A DNA stretch of 64,000 nt, from NCBI RefSeq assembly GCF_039414295.1, contig NZ_JBCITM010000018.1, positions 1 through 64,000 of the forward strand, given 5' to 3'. The position numbers and the translations under genes are program-made. The notes beneath the pieces are model-generated. The model ran no database searches. It was not told where the DNA came from and worked only from the letters and a program-made list of their open reading frames with translations. The stretch's first letter is position 1. Each line of letters opens with the position of its first letter. This stretch comes from Anoxynatronum sibiricum (GTDB lineage: Bacteria; Bacillota; Clostridia; Peptostreptococcales; Tindalliaceae). Below, in pieces: positions 32,788 through 42,032 of the stretch.

Positions 32788-34164
32788 ATGAAAAATTTAT
32801 ACAAAATCCTCATCGTCGATGATGAAGTTGAATATCAGCATGTGCTGTCTCTGATTCTGTCGGATGTGGGCTATAAAACAGCCACCTGCTCCAACGGCCA
32901 GGACGCTTTGAATTACATGGAGGAACAGGCTGTTAATCTGGTGATCACCGATCTGAAAATGCCTGTCATGGACGGGATGACATTGATTCGCGAAATCAAA
33001 AAGAAACATCCTGCCGTTGATGTGATTGTGATGACCGCTTTTGGAAGCATTGAAAGCGCCGTTGATGCCATCAAATATGGGGCGGTTGATTATTATGTCA
33101 AGAGCGGCGACATGGATGATCTGGTGATAAAAGTGAACCGTTTGGCAAAACTCAACAGGCTGGAGTTCAAAAATACCGTTCTGCTGAAAAACCAGAACGA
33201 TCAGTCTTTCTTTCTCGAGTCACTAAGCCCTCTTTACCTGCATCTTCTTGAACTCTGCCAGCGTGCTGCCGATACAGGGATCAGCATTCTCCTACTGGGT
33301 GAATCAGGTGTTGGCAAAGAGGTCATTGCCAACTATATTCACCGTTTAAGCAGCCGGCAGCATGAACCCTTTGTTCCCATTAATTGCCAGGTTTTTCCCG
33401 AAGGTGTTATCGATTCAGAACTTTTTGGTCATGAAAAGGGATCTTTTACCGGTGCCATTGATTGCAGGGCCGGGAAGTTTGAACAGGCTAATCTGGGAAC
33501 CCTGTTTATGGATGAAATTGGTGATTTACCCCTCTCAACTCAGGGAAAACTTCTCAGGGCCATCGAAAGCAGAAAAATCCAGCGTTTGGGCAGTAACAAG
33601 TCCTTGTCACTGGATATACGCTTCATCTCAGCCACCAATAAACACCTGAATCAATTAATTGCCGAAGGCACTTTTCGAGAAGATCTGCTTCACCGCATCA
33701 ATACCTTAACCCTCACCATTCCACCTTTGCGGGAACGAAAAGAAGATTTGCCCAGTCTGATCCAGTTTTTCATTCAAAAGATTGAACAGGAACAGAAAAA
33801 GAAAGTGTCTCATGTGGATCAAAATGTGATGGATTTTTTACTTTCATATGACTACCCCGGAAACATAAGGGAACTGAAGAACATCATTGAAAGAATGATT
33901 GCCCTCAGTAAAGACGGTCGCCTCACCTCCAGTGAAATCCTTCTCCCTGCCGGCAATAGCTGTGCTTCCCCTGTTCAGCAGGATGACATCTTGCACCCAT
34001 TGAAAGAAGCCCGGGCATTTTTCGAGAAAAACTATATCCGAAAGGCACTTGAACGTCATGGGGGAAATGTGGCCAAAACATCCAAAACTCTTGATATCAG
34101 CACTCGTCAGCTATGGAACAAACTGAACCAGTACCACCTCCACGAAAACACCCGGGACAAATAG
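32788..34164 (+). CDS. NtrC-family sigma-54 response regulator (TRAP locus), 458 aa
   Basis: The receiver domain (ILIVDDEVEYQ, phospho-acceptor Asp55 in VITDLKMPVMDG) ends in YYVKSGDMDD, where the usual Lys-Pro is Lys-Ser. The AAA+ domain has GESGVGKE, the sigma-54 loop GSFTGA (a Ser variant of GAFTGA seen in some active regulators) and LFMDEIGDLP. A Fis-type helix-turn-helix is last (ISTRQLWNKLNQYH). The ATG at 32788 follows GGGAGTGATCCG. A kinase gene follows 108 bases later. A consensus sigma-54 promoter precedes the TRAP genes, so it is the likely DctD-like activator of that transporter. Confidence 0.92.
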   Translation: MKNLYKILIVDDEVEYQHVLSLILSDVGYKTATCSNGQDALNYMEEQAVNLVITDLKMPVMDGMTLIREIKKKHPAVDVIVMTAFGSIESAVDAIKYGAVDYYVKSGDMDDLVIKVNRLAKLNRLEFKNTVLLKNQNDQSFFLESLSPLYLHLLELCQRAADTGISILLLGESGVGKEVIANYIHRLSSRQHEPFVPINCQVFPEGVIDSELFGHEKGSFTGAIDCRAGKFEQANLGTLFMDEIGDLPLSTQGKLLRAIESRKIQRLGSNKSLSLDIRFISATNKHLNQLIAEGTFREDLLHRINTLTLTIPPLRERKEDLPSLIQFFIQKIEQEQKKKVSHVDQNVMDFLLSYDYPGNIRELKNIIERMIALSKDGRLTSSEILLPAGNSCASPVQQDDILHPLKEARAFFEKNYIRKALERHGGNVAKTSKTLDISTRQLWNKLNQYHLHENTRDK

Positions 34165-34272
34165 CTCCCATCAAGCCTCGTCTGCCATTCGGCAGCCTTC
34201 ATGAAGTTTGGAGCTTTTGGGTCACTAATCATTGTCCGGGGTATATCCTGCCCCAGAGAAAAGGAGGATCTG

Positions 34273-36222
34273 ATGAAGCACTTAAAGCGCTTGGTCATCC
34301 TTATGCTGTTAATCCTGTTGTTTTTGATCCTTCGAACCATCGATTTGCACTTTCGTTATAATATGAACCTGAGGGATTACTACACCATTCAACACAGTGC
34401 CATCCCAAGGGATGCCTGGCCCGGCGAAAGACCTCTCATTGTGGGCATCAGCAATCATCCACCCCTTGCCTATCTTAATGAAAATAATAACACCAGCACT
34501 GGCATTGGTGTGGATTATCTTTCTCAGCTGGCTATTGAAATGGGAACCCCCCTTCATCTGAAAATTTTATCAGCAGACCATTTGGAGCAAGCCCTTCATG
34601 ATCAGGAAGTGGACATGGTCTTCATCGAAAGAAAACCTGTTTCAGAGAAGCTGATAGCTTACAGCCAGCCCCTCTGCGTGCTTCATGGAAGAGTGTTGGT
34701 GACGCGTCGCTCACAGATTCAACAACTGGACCAGCTCTGTGACGCGTTGCTGGTAACACTGGAAAAGGACCATATTAAAGCACCCTTTTCATTCCTGCTG
34801 GAAAGTTGTCATGCGCCGCCGCCAATGGAAGTGGAGAATCTTTATCAGGCATTTGCATTGCTTCGAAACAGTCAGGCCGTCGGACTCATTGGAAATGACA
34901 TGGAAATTGCCCATTTCCTTCACGTTACCAACAGAGGTTCGGCGTATACTTTTCTGGATCAACACCTTTACGAAAAGGAAATCTGCATTGGGGTGCTTCC
35001 CGGCAATGAAGCTCTTCTGATGGCCGTTGACAAAGGCATTCTGGAGATGAAGAAAAAAGACCTGATCTCCCTGACTCAGCAAAAGTGGCTGGGTGATTTT
35101 AAGAGCAGCCGGTTTGATAAAAAGCAGATTGAAAGAGCCTACCAAGTCATCATTGGAGCCACCATTCTCATTGCTTTCTTTTCAATCTGGAACTACACCA
35201 TTTCTCAGAAAGTCAGCTCACGCACCCGGGAGTTAAGCCAAAGTAAATCAGAGTTGCGCCTCATCATCGACTCTCTGCAACGGGGAATTATGCTGATTGA
35301 TGCCAACGATCTCATTGTGGAATGCAATGACGCCATCACTGAACTGATTAACACCAGTAAAGAAAACCTCCTGGGCCATTCTTACCTTCAAGTGCCTTCG
35401 TTGCGCCTTTTTCTTCAAAAGTCCCAGCAACAGCATGTTTTCCAGCTTGGAAAAAAGCACTTTACCATGACCAGTCAATTGCTTCCAAATAAGCGGAAGC
35501 TGATAATTCTGGAAGACTATACCGAAAAGTTCGTTTCCGAGAGAAGGGCACGCCAGGAATCCAAAATGATTGCCATCGGCCAGCTATCAGCCGGCCTGGC
35601 CCACGAAATCCGAAATCCGCTGGGGCTGATCAAGAGCTATGTGTATGTGCTTGAAAAACAGAGCGCCGCCTCTGTCAAGAATCATGCCCTGTCCGTGATC
35701 AATGATTCTGTCACTCGCATTAATACACTGATTCAAAATCTGTTGCGGTTTTCCAGGCTGTCCAGTGATGATAAGCGCCCCGTCAATATTCAGGGGCTTG
35801 TCGATATGATTCTTGCCCTTGAAGAGAACAGGCTTGCCGAGAAAAATGTTGACGTCACCCTGGAACTGCCGCCACCTTCTGCTCCCGTCATCATGAATGA
35901 AGATGTGCTGAAACTCATTTTTCATAATTTGCTCAGTAACAGCACTGATGCGTTTATTGATTCGCAACAGCAAAACCAGATTCACATCCATGCCGTACTG
36001 CAGGGGGGCAACCTGGTGATCAAGTTCAGAGATAATGGTCAGGGCATCGATGCTTCCTGCCTGGAATCTGTCTTTAACCCTTTTTTTTCCACCAAAGAGA
36101 GCGGCACTGGGCTGGGATTATATATTCTAAGTACCGAAATCTCCAAATGCGAAGGCAGCATTTCAGTGGACAGCTCTCCTGACGCAGGAACTGAGTTCAC
36201 CATTATTCTTCCTGTTGATTAG
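34273..36222 (+). CDS. Sensor histidine kinase with periplasmic binding domain and PAS, 649 aa
   Basis: N-terminal anchor (residues 7-25), solute-binding type-3 domain (about 53-275: RPLIVGISNHPPLAYLNENN, GIGVDYLSQLA), second membrane helix (291-310), PAS domain (about 325-420), HisKA with His444 in SAGLAHEIRNPLGLIK, and an ATPase domain (NLLSNSTDAF, DNGQGID, GTGLGLYILS). The ATG at 34273 follows AAAGGAGGATCTG; earlier in-frame ATGs lack a site. It is organised like the kinase at 12756-14360 with an added PAS domain. It likely senses the TRAP substrate or a related compound and phosphorylates the regulator upstream. Confidence 0.9.
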   Translation: MKHLKRLVILMLLILLFLILRTIDLHFRYNMNLRDYYTIQHSAIPRDAWPGERPLIVGISNHPPLAYLNENNNTSTGIGVDYLSQLAIEMGTPLHLKILSADHLEQALHDQEVDMVFIERKPVSEKLIAYSQPLCVLHGRVLVTRRSQIQQLDQLCDALLVTLEKDHIKAPFSFLLESCHAPPPMEVENLYQAFALLRNSQAVGLIGNDMEIAHFLHVTNRGSAYTFLDQHLYEKEICIGVLPGNEALLMAVDKGILEMKKKDLISLTQQKWLGDFKSSRFDKKQIERAYQVIIGATILIAFFSIWNYTISQKVSSRTRELSQSKSELRLIIDSLQRGIMLIDANDLIVECNDAITELINTSKENLLGHSYLQVPSLRLFLQKSQQQHVFQLGKKHFTMTSQLLPNKRKLIILEDYTEKFVSERRARQESKMIAIGQLSAGLAHEIRNPLGLIKSYVYVLEKQSAASVKNHALSVINDSVTRINTLIQNLLRFSRLSSDDKRPVNIQGLVDMILALEENRLAEKNVDVTLELPPPSAPVIMNEDVLKLIFHNLLSNSTDAFIDSQQQNQIHIHAVLQGGNLVIKFRDNGQGIDASCLESVFNPFFSTKESGTGLGLYILSTEISKCEGSISVDSSPDAGTEFTIILPVD

Positions 36223-36250
36223 AATGCCACTAATGAACTCAGCCCGCTGA

Positions 36251-36266
36251 GTGAAATTTATTTCAC
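36251..36266. promoter_or_regulatory. Palindrome upstream of the TRAP sigma-54 promoter, candidate enhancer
   Basis: GTGAAATTTATTTCAC has seven-base arms around TT. It lies 115 bases upstream of the -24 element, a normal distance for an NtrC/DctD-type binding site. It precedes the kinase terminator. Confidence 0.55.
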
Positions 36267-36271
36267 AGCAA

Positions 36272-36317
36272 AGCACCAAAACCGCGAACTAAAATGCACG
36301 CTTTTGGTGCTTTTTTG
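36272..36317 (+). terminator. Terminator of the regulator-kinase unit
   Basis: AGCACCAAAA (36272-36281) pairs with TTTTGGTGCT (36302-36311), followed by TTTTTGCG. Confidence 0.9.
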
Positions 36318-36378
36318 CGTTCTTTTCTCATCCGAATCTGGACCTCCGTCATTTCAACCCTTTCAAGAACCGAAGAGC

Positions 36379-36397
36379 TTGGCATGGTTATTGCTAT
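36379..36397 (+). promoter_or_regulatory. Sigma-54 promoter of the TRAP operon
   Basis: TTGGCATGGTTATTGCTAT has GG (36381-36382) and GC (36393-36394) ten bases apart and matches TGGCAY-N5-TTGCW. It lies about 60 bases before dctP. Confidence 0.88.
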
Positions 36398-36457
36398 TAA
36401 TATAGCTGGCTGGAGCTGTTGCTTCGCCAAAATACATCATGTGGAAGGAATGGTATT

Positions 36458-37489
36458 GTGAAAAAAGCAACATTAGCCTTACTTTTAATCCTGGTACTTC
36501 TGGCAGGTTCACTGGCAGGATGCGGCACCAGCTCGACAGACTCATCAGCAGGCAGTTCCGATGATGGTCCCATCAAAATCAACATTGGCCACACTGATTC
36601 TTCTCAACGCTCCACTCACTTATGGAGTGAAGCCCTGGCTGAGTATCTGGAAGAAAATGCTCCCGGGCGTTTTGAGGTAGTTGTATTTCCCGACGGACAG
36701 CTTGGCGATACACCTGACCTGGTTTCAGGCATCAAAACCGGAAATGTCACCATGATGTTTGACCTGTCATCCGTGATCACTTCTGCCTCTGGTCCAGCGT
36801 CAACCAGTATCGATCTGCCTTACCTCTACCCTTCATTTGATGCTTGGGAAAAAGGCATGTTTGAAAACGGCGGCTTGGAATTGTTCAATGAAACCATTGC
36901 CGATGCTGGTTACTACTGCATTGATATGTACTATAACGGCATGCGCCAGGTGATCAGCCGGGACAAAATCTATGATTCTTCTGATGCCTTGAGCGGCCAA
37001 CGTGTACGCATTGCACAAAACGATCTTAATATCGAAATCTGGCGTGCCATGGGTGCCAATCCCACCCCCATGGCCTGGGGAGAAGTTGTCACCTCTCTTT
37101 CTCAGGGCCAAATCAATGCACTGGATCATTCTCTGGGTGTTTTCAATGACTTTAACCTCCATGAAATTGCTCCTTATGTTACCTTAACCAATCATGCCAG
37201 TTCTCCCTTCCCCATCATTTGCTCAAAAGAGTGGATCGAAGCCCTTGATCCTGCTGACAGAGAAGTGTTGGAAGCAGGGGTGAAAATGGTGGCCGCTGAA
37301 CAGCGCGCGGAAGAGTATGCCAAAGAACAGACCTACATTGATCGCTTTGTTGCAGAAGGTGCCACCGTGTACGAGTTGACTTCTGAGGAAATCGCCGCTT
37401 TCGAAGCATCTGTTCAACCCGTTTACGACTATCAAAGAGGCATTGTCGGCGACGAAATGGTGCAGCGGTGGTTAGATACCAGACCTTAA
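36458..37489 (+). CDS. dctP: TRAP transporter solute-binding lipoprotein DctP, 343 aa
   Basis: The signal sequence ends in a lipobox (LAGSLAGC, Cys about residue 23), so the protein is lipid-anchored outside the membrane. The mature part matches DctP: IKINIGHTDSS, MMFDLSSVITS, GMRQVISRD, RVRIAQNDLNIEIWRAMGAN (with the conserved Arg that binds the ligand carboxylate) and LDHSLGVFNDF. TRAP systems import organic acids with sodium. The GTG at 36458 follows GGAAGGAATGG. It is the first gene after the sigma-54 promoter; dctQ and dctM follow. The substrate cannot be read from sequence; C4-dicarboxylates or other carboxylates are likely. Confidence 0.93.
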   Translation: MKKATLALLLILVLLAGSLAGCGTSSTDSSAGSSDDGPIKINIGHTDSSQRSTHLWSEALAEYLEENAPGRFEVVVFPDGQLGDTPDLVSGIKTGNVTMMFDLSSVITSASGPASTSIDLPYLYPSFDAWEKGMFENGGLELFNETIADAGYYCIDMYYNGMRQVISRDKIYDSSDALSGQRVRIAQNDLNIEIWRAMGANPTPMAWGEVVTSLSQGQINALDHSLGVFNDFNLHEIAPYVTLTNHASSPFPIICSKEWIEALDPADREVLEAGVKMVAAEQRAEEYAKEQTYIDRFVAEGATVYELTSEEIAAFEASVQPVYDYQRGIVGDEMVQRWLDTRP

Positions 37490-37587
37490 TCAAATTTTAG
37501 CAGTCAGCGATGAGAGGGTGCTACAGTGTCCTCTCATCACTGACTTCAAAGAGTATTTCCCTTGCAAGTAATCGATTGAGAGGAGGT

Positions 37588-37612
37588 CATTACTTCTGTC
37601 AGAGAAGTAATG
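37588..37612 (+). promoter_or_regulatory. Hairpin covering the dctQ start codon
   Basis: CATTACTTCT (37588-37597) and AGAAGTAATG (37603-37612) form a perfect 10-base stem with loop GTCAG. AGGAGGT lies directly 5' of the stem. The ATG at 37610 is in the 3' arm, and a second in-frame ATG lies at 37619. Folding would hide the first ATG and bring the ribosome site near the second. Confidence 0.6.
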
Positions 37613-38119
37613 AATGCCATGATCAAACACGGAATTCGAAAGTTGGAAAAAATGGAGGATATTGTTCTAATGCTTATGTTTGCAGTGATGGTAGGGGTTA
37701 TTTTCATGCAGATCATCATGCGCTATGTGTTCAACAACTCTTTATCATGGTCTGAAGAACTGGGAAAATTTCTTTTTGTCTGGCTATCCTGGCTGGGAAT
37801 CAGCATTGGTCATCGGCGCAGAGAGCATATTCGGATCACCCTGCTGGTGGACCGGCTGCCTCTTCAGTGGAATAAAATAGCAGAAGCCGTTTCCGAACTC
37901 ATTCTTGTCATCATCTGCGGAATTACTCTCTTCTACAGCATTAAAATGATGCAGCTGCAAGTCAACATCCCCTACGCAGGTATCAAAATCAGCACTGCCT
38001 GGGGGTACTTATCCGTCGCTTTAGGTTGTTTCTTTATGATGCTTCGCGCTGCCTTCTATCTATACGAAGCCCTTATGGTGATCTTCAAGGGTCGACTTCA
38101 TGCAAAGGAGGGGCTGTAG
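37610..38119 (+). CDS. dctQ: TRAP transporter small membrane subunit DctQ, 169 aa
   Basis: Four membrane helices and the DctQ pattern (FMQIIMRYVFNNSLSWSEEL, LFVWLSWLGISIGHRRREHI) identify the small permease subunit. It joins DctM to form the sodium-driven membrane part that takes substrate from DctP. The ATG at 37610 is part of a strong hairpin; the ATG at 37619 may be the real start, as only the folded leader would place AGGAGG at a suitable distance. The stop codon overlaps the dctM start by one base. Confidence 0.92.
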   Translation: MNAMIKHGIRKLEKMEDIVLMLMFAVMVGVIFMQIIMRYVFNNSLSWSEELGKFLFVWLSWLGISIGHRRREHIRITLLVDRLPLQWNKIAEAVSELILVIICGITLFYSIKMMQLQVNIPYAGIKISTAWGYLSVALGCFFMMLRAAFYLYEALMVIFKGRLHAKEGL

Positions 38120-39435
38120 TGGCTGTACCCATTCTTTTTGCTGCCTTATTTGTCTTTTTGATGATTGGTGTTCCTGTGGGATTTGCCATCGGCGGCGCCA
38201 CCATGCTTTCAATGGCAATGGCTTCAAATCTTAAAATGATCATTAATGCACAGTACTGCTACAGTGGCATCTTCTCCTTCACCGTCATGGCCATCCCCTT
38301 CTTTATGCTTGCGGGCATTATCATGTCCACCGGGGGCATTGCCAGAAGAATTGTGAATTTCGCATCAGCTCTTATCAGTTTTGTCAACGGTGCCATCGGG
38401 TGTGTCACCATTATTGCCTGCATGTTTTTTGGCGCCCTCTCTGGTTCTGGCATGGCAACCACTTCTGCCATTGGCGGCATGATGATTCCTGAAATGAAAA
38501 AGCGGGGATATGATCCCGCTTATGCTGCAACCATCGTTTGCTTTGGCGGAATCGTCGGCCCCATCATTCCTCCCAGCTTATCTTTTGTACTATATGGGGC
38601 GGCAACAGGAGTCTCCATCTCCCGCCTTTTTCTGGCTGGAATCATTCCAGGTATTATCATGGGACTGCTGTTTTTAGTTGCTAATATCGTTATTTGCACC
38701 ATGAAAGGTGTCGACCTGAAACACAACAGTCACAATGATTCAGATGAAAAAGTGCCTTTGCGGGAAGCCATGGCTTATCGCTTTTCTGAAATTCTGAAAA
38801 GCATCAAAGATGGATTTTGGGCACTCTTATCACCGGTCATTATTCTTGGCGGCATCTACTCAGGTGTTTTTACGCCCACCGAAGCAGCCTGTGTTTCTGT
38901 GGTCTACTCCATCATTATCAGCATGTTTGTCTATCAAGACCTTGACTTTGCCGGACTGAAGCAGGTGTTCCTTGATACTGCGGTTCTCAATGGCATCACT
39001 TCATTCTTATTGGGCTTTTCGACGGTCTTTTCCACCTTTATGACCTATGAACGGGTTCCTCAAATGATTACACAGTTTCTAACAACCGTTTCTGACAACC
39101 CCGCTGTTGTGCTCATTTTTATTAACCTGATTCTGCTGTGTGTGGGATTGTTTCTGGACACTGTCCCCGCCATCATCGTGATGGCTCCCATGCTGATGCC
39201 CACTGTAAATGCCCTGGGAATCAACCCCATTCATTTTGGCGTGGTCATGGCGGTTAATCTGGCCCTGGGATTATGCACACCGCCTTATGGTTGTAATCTG
39301 TTTGTCGGCGCTGCTGTTGCTAAAGTAAAAATGGAAGATATGTTTCCCTATATTTTACCACTCTTCATGGTGGGGCTTGTTGGGCTGGCGCTCATATCCT
39401 TCGTGCCCTGGTTCTCTTTGGTCTTCATCAACTGA
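38119..39435 (+). CDS. dctM: TRAP transporter large membrane subunit DctM, 438 aa
   Basis: About 12 membrane helices with the DctM landmarks: LMIGVPVGFAIGGATML, FSFTVMAIPFFMLAGIIMST, GALSGSGMATTSAIGGMMIP, GGIVGPIIPPSL and NLALGLCTPPYGCNLFVGAA. The GTG at 38119 follows AAGGAGGGGCT and overlaps the dctQ stop, so translation is coupled. It is the main transport subunit, driven by sodium. The length is within the usual 425-440 residues. A terminator follows at 39478. Confidence 0.95.
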   Translation: MAVPILFAALFVFLMIGVPVGFAIGGATMLSMAMASNLKMIINAQYCYSGIFSFTVMAIPFFMLAGIIMSTGGIARRIVNFASALISFVNGAIGCVTIIACMFFGALSGSGMATTSAIGGMMIPEMKKRGYDPAYAATIVCFGGIVGPIIPPSLSFVLYGAATGVSISRLFLAGIIPGIIMGLLFLVANIVICTMKGVDLKHNSHNDSDEKVPLREAMAYRFSEILKSIKDGFWALLSPVIILGGIYSGVFTPTEAACVSVVYSIIISMFVYQDLDFAGLKQVFLDTAVLNGITSFLLGFSTVFSTFMTYERVPQMITQFLTTVSDNPAVVLIFINLILLCVGLFLDTVPAIIVMAPMLMPTVNALGINPIHFGVVMAVNLALGLCTPPYGCNLFVGAAVAKVKMEDMFPYILPLFMVGLVGLALISFVPWFSLVFIN

Positions 39436-39477
39436 ATGAACCAGGCTTTTGATTCTCTGCTGCCAAAAATCTCCCCG

Positions 39478-39512
39478 GAGAACCCGTGTGCACCTGTGCG
39501 GGTTCTCTTTTT
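39478..39512 (+). terminator. Terminator of the TRAP operon
   Basis: GAGAACCCG (39478-39486) pairs with CGGGTTCTC (39499-39507), followed by TTTTT. The 3' arm sequence TGTGCGGGTTCT is repeated once more just after. Confidence 0.88.
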
Positions 39513-39987
39513 GTGCGGGTTCTTTGTCATGTAAGTGCCCGTTCTTATTTTTCAGTAACACTTCCGCTTTCCTCGACAACTCATGGCCTTCCTTTTGCAA
39601 TGCCAGAATTTTGAACCCTCATGCTCAACCGCTGTCAACTCGAGACTAATTATCAATCTCATCCATGACATTTCGTGAGCTTTTGTCATATTATGTGAAG
39701 TTTTGGGTATTATCACTGATAACACGCACTATTCCTCCATAAGTATCCGAAGAACATGGCCTGCAGTCACAGATGGATGCCTTACCCTTCTGTGATCCAG
39801 TGGTGTAACAGGCAGCTTTTTTACGTCCAGTCCGCTGCCTTTCTTTAGCATCTCTATGACTCTCTCCCACATAGGCTTTTCCTGTTTCCAATACTCTTCT
39901 GAAAGGAGTCGATAGCCCTCTTCTGATTCAAAGAATCACGTTCTTGCCAGCGTGGTTCCCGCCTTAGTCAAGTGAAGGAGGTATTTT
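39513..39987. other. Intergenic region before the chemoreceptor
   Basis: About 475 bases with no convincing gene. TTATCACTGATAA (39710-39722) is a perfect palindrome with a one-base centre and might be an operator. A 66-codon minus frame (39891-39691) has no recognisable features. Confidence 0.45.
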
Positions 39988-41985
39988 ATGTCGATTAAAC
40001 AAAAAATTCCCTTGATCGTCATTGGTATTCTGTTGGCAAGTTTTCTAACCCTAGGGTTACTGACCGCTTCTCTGGTTCGCACCATGGTGACTGAAAGACA
40101 GTTTTCCAGCACTGAAGGTCTGGCTTCCTCCATCACCATTGACATCAATGATTTTATTGCTCAGCAGATGGTGTTCATGGATGAAACTGCTCAAACAGCA
40201 CTCATCCTTGAACAGAACGACCTTAATTTGCTTCCATACATGGAACAACAGACCAACCGCAATCCCCATATGAAGACGGTCTATTTTGGCTATGATAATA
40301 AATCTGCCTTTCTCTCCGGTGACGGATGGGTACCCGACGCAACCTGGGACTGGACCGGTCGTCCCTGGTACATTGCTGCCACCCAAACTGAGGAAACCAT
40401 CTTCACCTCACCCTATATCGATGCTCAAACAGGCGATATGGTCATCAGCGCCGCCAGGGCGGTTCGCACGCCTCAAGGCAGCCTGTTGGGTGTCGTCGGC
40501 TCTGACATCACCATTAATACCGTCACCGATATTATTCAGGAAGCCAACACTTCTGATTTTATGACAGTCTTTCTGTCAGAAAGCAACGGTCAGCTGGTGG
40601 CCCACCCCGATGCCACTCTCATCACCGAAGACCATGTGGCCAATGTCTCTGACATCTATGGCGGTGAGCTGAATGAAATCATCAGCAGTGATGCCCAATT
40701 AACTTTCGTTGAAGAAGACGGTGACCGCCGCTTTGTCATCGCCAACCCAATCAACCACATTGACTGGCAGGTGGTCACCACCGTCAGTCAGTCCATCATA
40801 GGCCAGGCAGTTACCCGCGCTTTGACCTCCCTCGTCATGGTGTTGGTTGTCATTTTTCTGGTTGCCGCCATCATCGCTTTCTTCCTCGGCAAATCCATCG
40901 CCACTCCCGTCGTGGCTTTGTCAGACACGATTCAGCGATTATCGCAGTATGACCTGACCACCCAGGAGAGTGATCTTGCCAGTCGATATGTGAATCGAAA
41001 AGATGAAATTGGCATTATTTCCCGGTCGCTTTCAACAATGCAAGAGAACTTTATACGCTTAATCCGGAGCATTTCCGACAGTTCTCAACAGGTTGCCGCT
41101 TCATCGGAAGAGTTGACTGCCACCACAGAACAGTCTGCCACCGCCGCCATGGAAGTGGCCAAAACCATTGAAGAAATTGCCCGGGGTGCCTCTGACCAGG
41201 CACAGGACACAGAATCCGGCGTCAATCTTATTACTGATTTGGGTAAGATCATTGAACAGGATCAGCAGCATATGAATTCGCTGAATGATTCAACCAATCA
41301 TGTGGTCATTCTCAAAGAAGAAGGCCTTGAAAACCTGAATCTTGTGGTAACAAAATCACGTCAAAATCAGGAAGCCTCAAAGGAAGTAACGGAGATTGTC
41401 AAAACCACCAACGAAAGCGCCCATCAAATTCAGTCTGCCAGTGCCATGATCAAAAGCATCGCTGAGCAAACCAACCTGCTGGCCCTGAATGCTGCCATAG
41501 AGTCTGCCCGGGCAGGGGAAGCAGGCAGAGGCTTTGCCGTCGTGGCAGACGAAATTCGCAAGCTGGCAGAGCAGTCCAGCGCATTCACCAAAGAAATTGA
41601 CACCATCATCAACGTCCTCACCGACAAAACTGCCCACGCCGTCACCACCATGCAAGAGGTGGAATCCATGGCAAATGAGCAGAATGACAGTGTTCGAAAA
41701 ACCCACGAGAAGTTCCTTGGCATTAGTGATGCCATCGCTCATATGCAGCAAGTCATTGGCGATCTCAACAACGCCAGTCATCAGATGGCCGACAAGAAAG
41801 ATGAGATCATTGCCGTCATGGAAAACCTGTCGGCAATTTCTGAAGAGAATGCTGCAGGAACCCAGGAAGCTTCGGCATCCGTTGAAGAACAGACTGCTGC
41901 CATGGACGATATTTCACGGGCCAGCGAAACCCTGGCTGAACTTGCTGAAGAAATGCAGCATCATATCAAACAGTTCAGGTTATAG
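39988..41985 (+). CDS. Methyl-accepting chemotaxis protein with dCache sensor, 665 aa
   Basis: Membrane helix (about 10-30), dCache extracellular sensor (about 35-280, with WDWTGRPWYIAATQTEETIF typical of dCache_1), second helix (about 285-310), HAMP, then a signalling coiled coil. The hairpin tip has the conserved EQTNLLALNAAIESARAGEA and GFAVVADEIRKLAEQS. It should relay an extracellular ligand, possibly an amino or organic acid, to CheA. The ATG at 39988 follows GAAGGAGGTATTTT. It stands alone beside the TRAP operon, with which it may share a ligand (inference). No other chemotaxis genes are in the window. Confidence 0.93.
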   Translation: MSIKQKIPLIVIGILLASFLTLGLLTASLVRTMVTERQFSSTEGLASSITIDINDFIAQQMVFMDETAQTALILEQNDLNLLPYMEQQTNRNPHMKTVYFGYDNKSAFLSGDGWVPDATWDWTGRPWYIAATQTEETIFTSPYIDAQTGDMVISAARAVRTPQGSLLGVVGSDITINTVTDIIQEANTSDFMTVFLSESNGQLVAHPDATLITEDHVANVSDIYGGELNEIISSDAQLTFVEEDGDRRFVIANPINHIDWQVVTTVSQSIIGQAVTRALTSLVMVLVVIFLVAAIIAFFLGKSIATPVVALSDTIQRLSQYDLTTQESDLASRYVNRKDEIGIISRSLSTMQENFIRLIRSISDSSQQVAASSEELTATTEQSATAAMEVAKTIEEIARGASDQAQDTESGVNLITDLGKIIEQDQQHMNSLNDSTNHVVILKEEGLENLNLVVTKSRQNQEASKEVTEIVKTTNESAHQIQSASAMIKSIAEQTNLLALNAAIESARAGEAGRGFAVVADEIRKLAEQSSAFTKEIDTIINVLTDKTAHAVTTMQEVESMANEQNDSVRKTHEKFLGISDAIAHMQQVIGDLNNASHQMADKKDEIIAVMENLSAISEENAAGTQEASASVEEQTAAMDDISRASETLAELAEEMQHHIKQFRL

Positions 41986-42032
41986 GCAATCCGTAAACCT
42001 TCCAAAACACTCCACCATCACGCTTATGAAAA

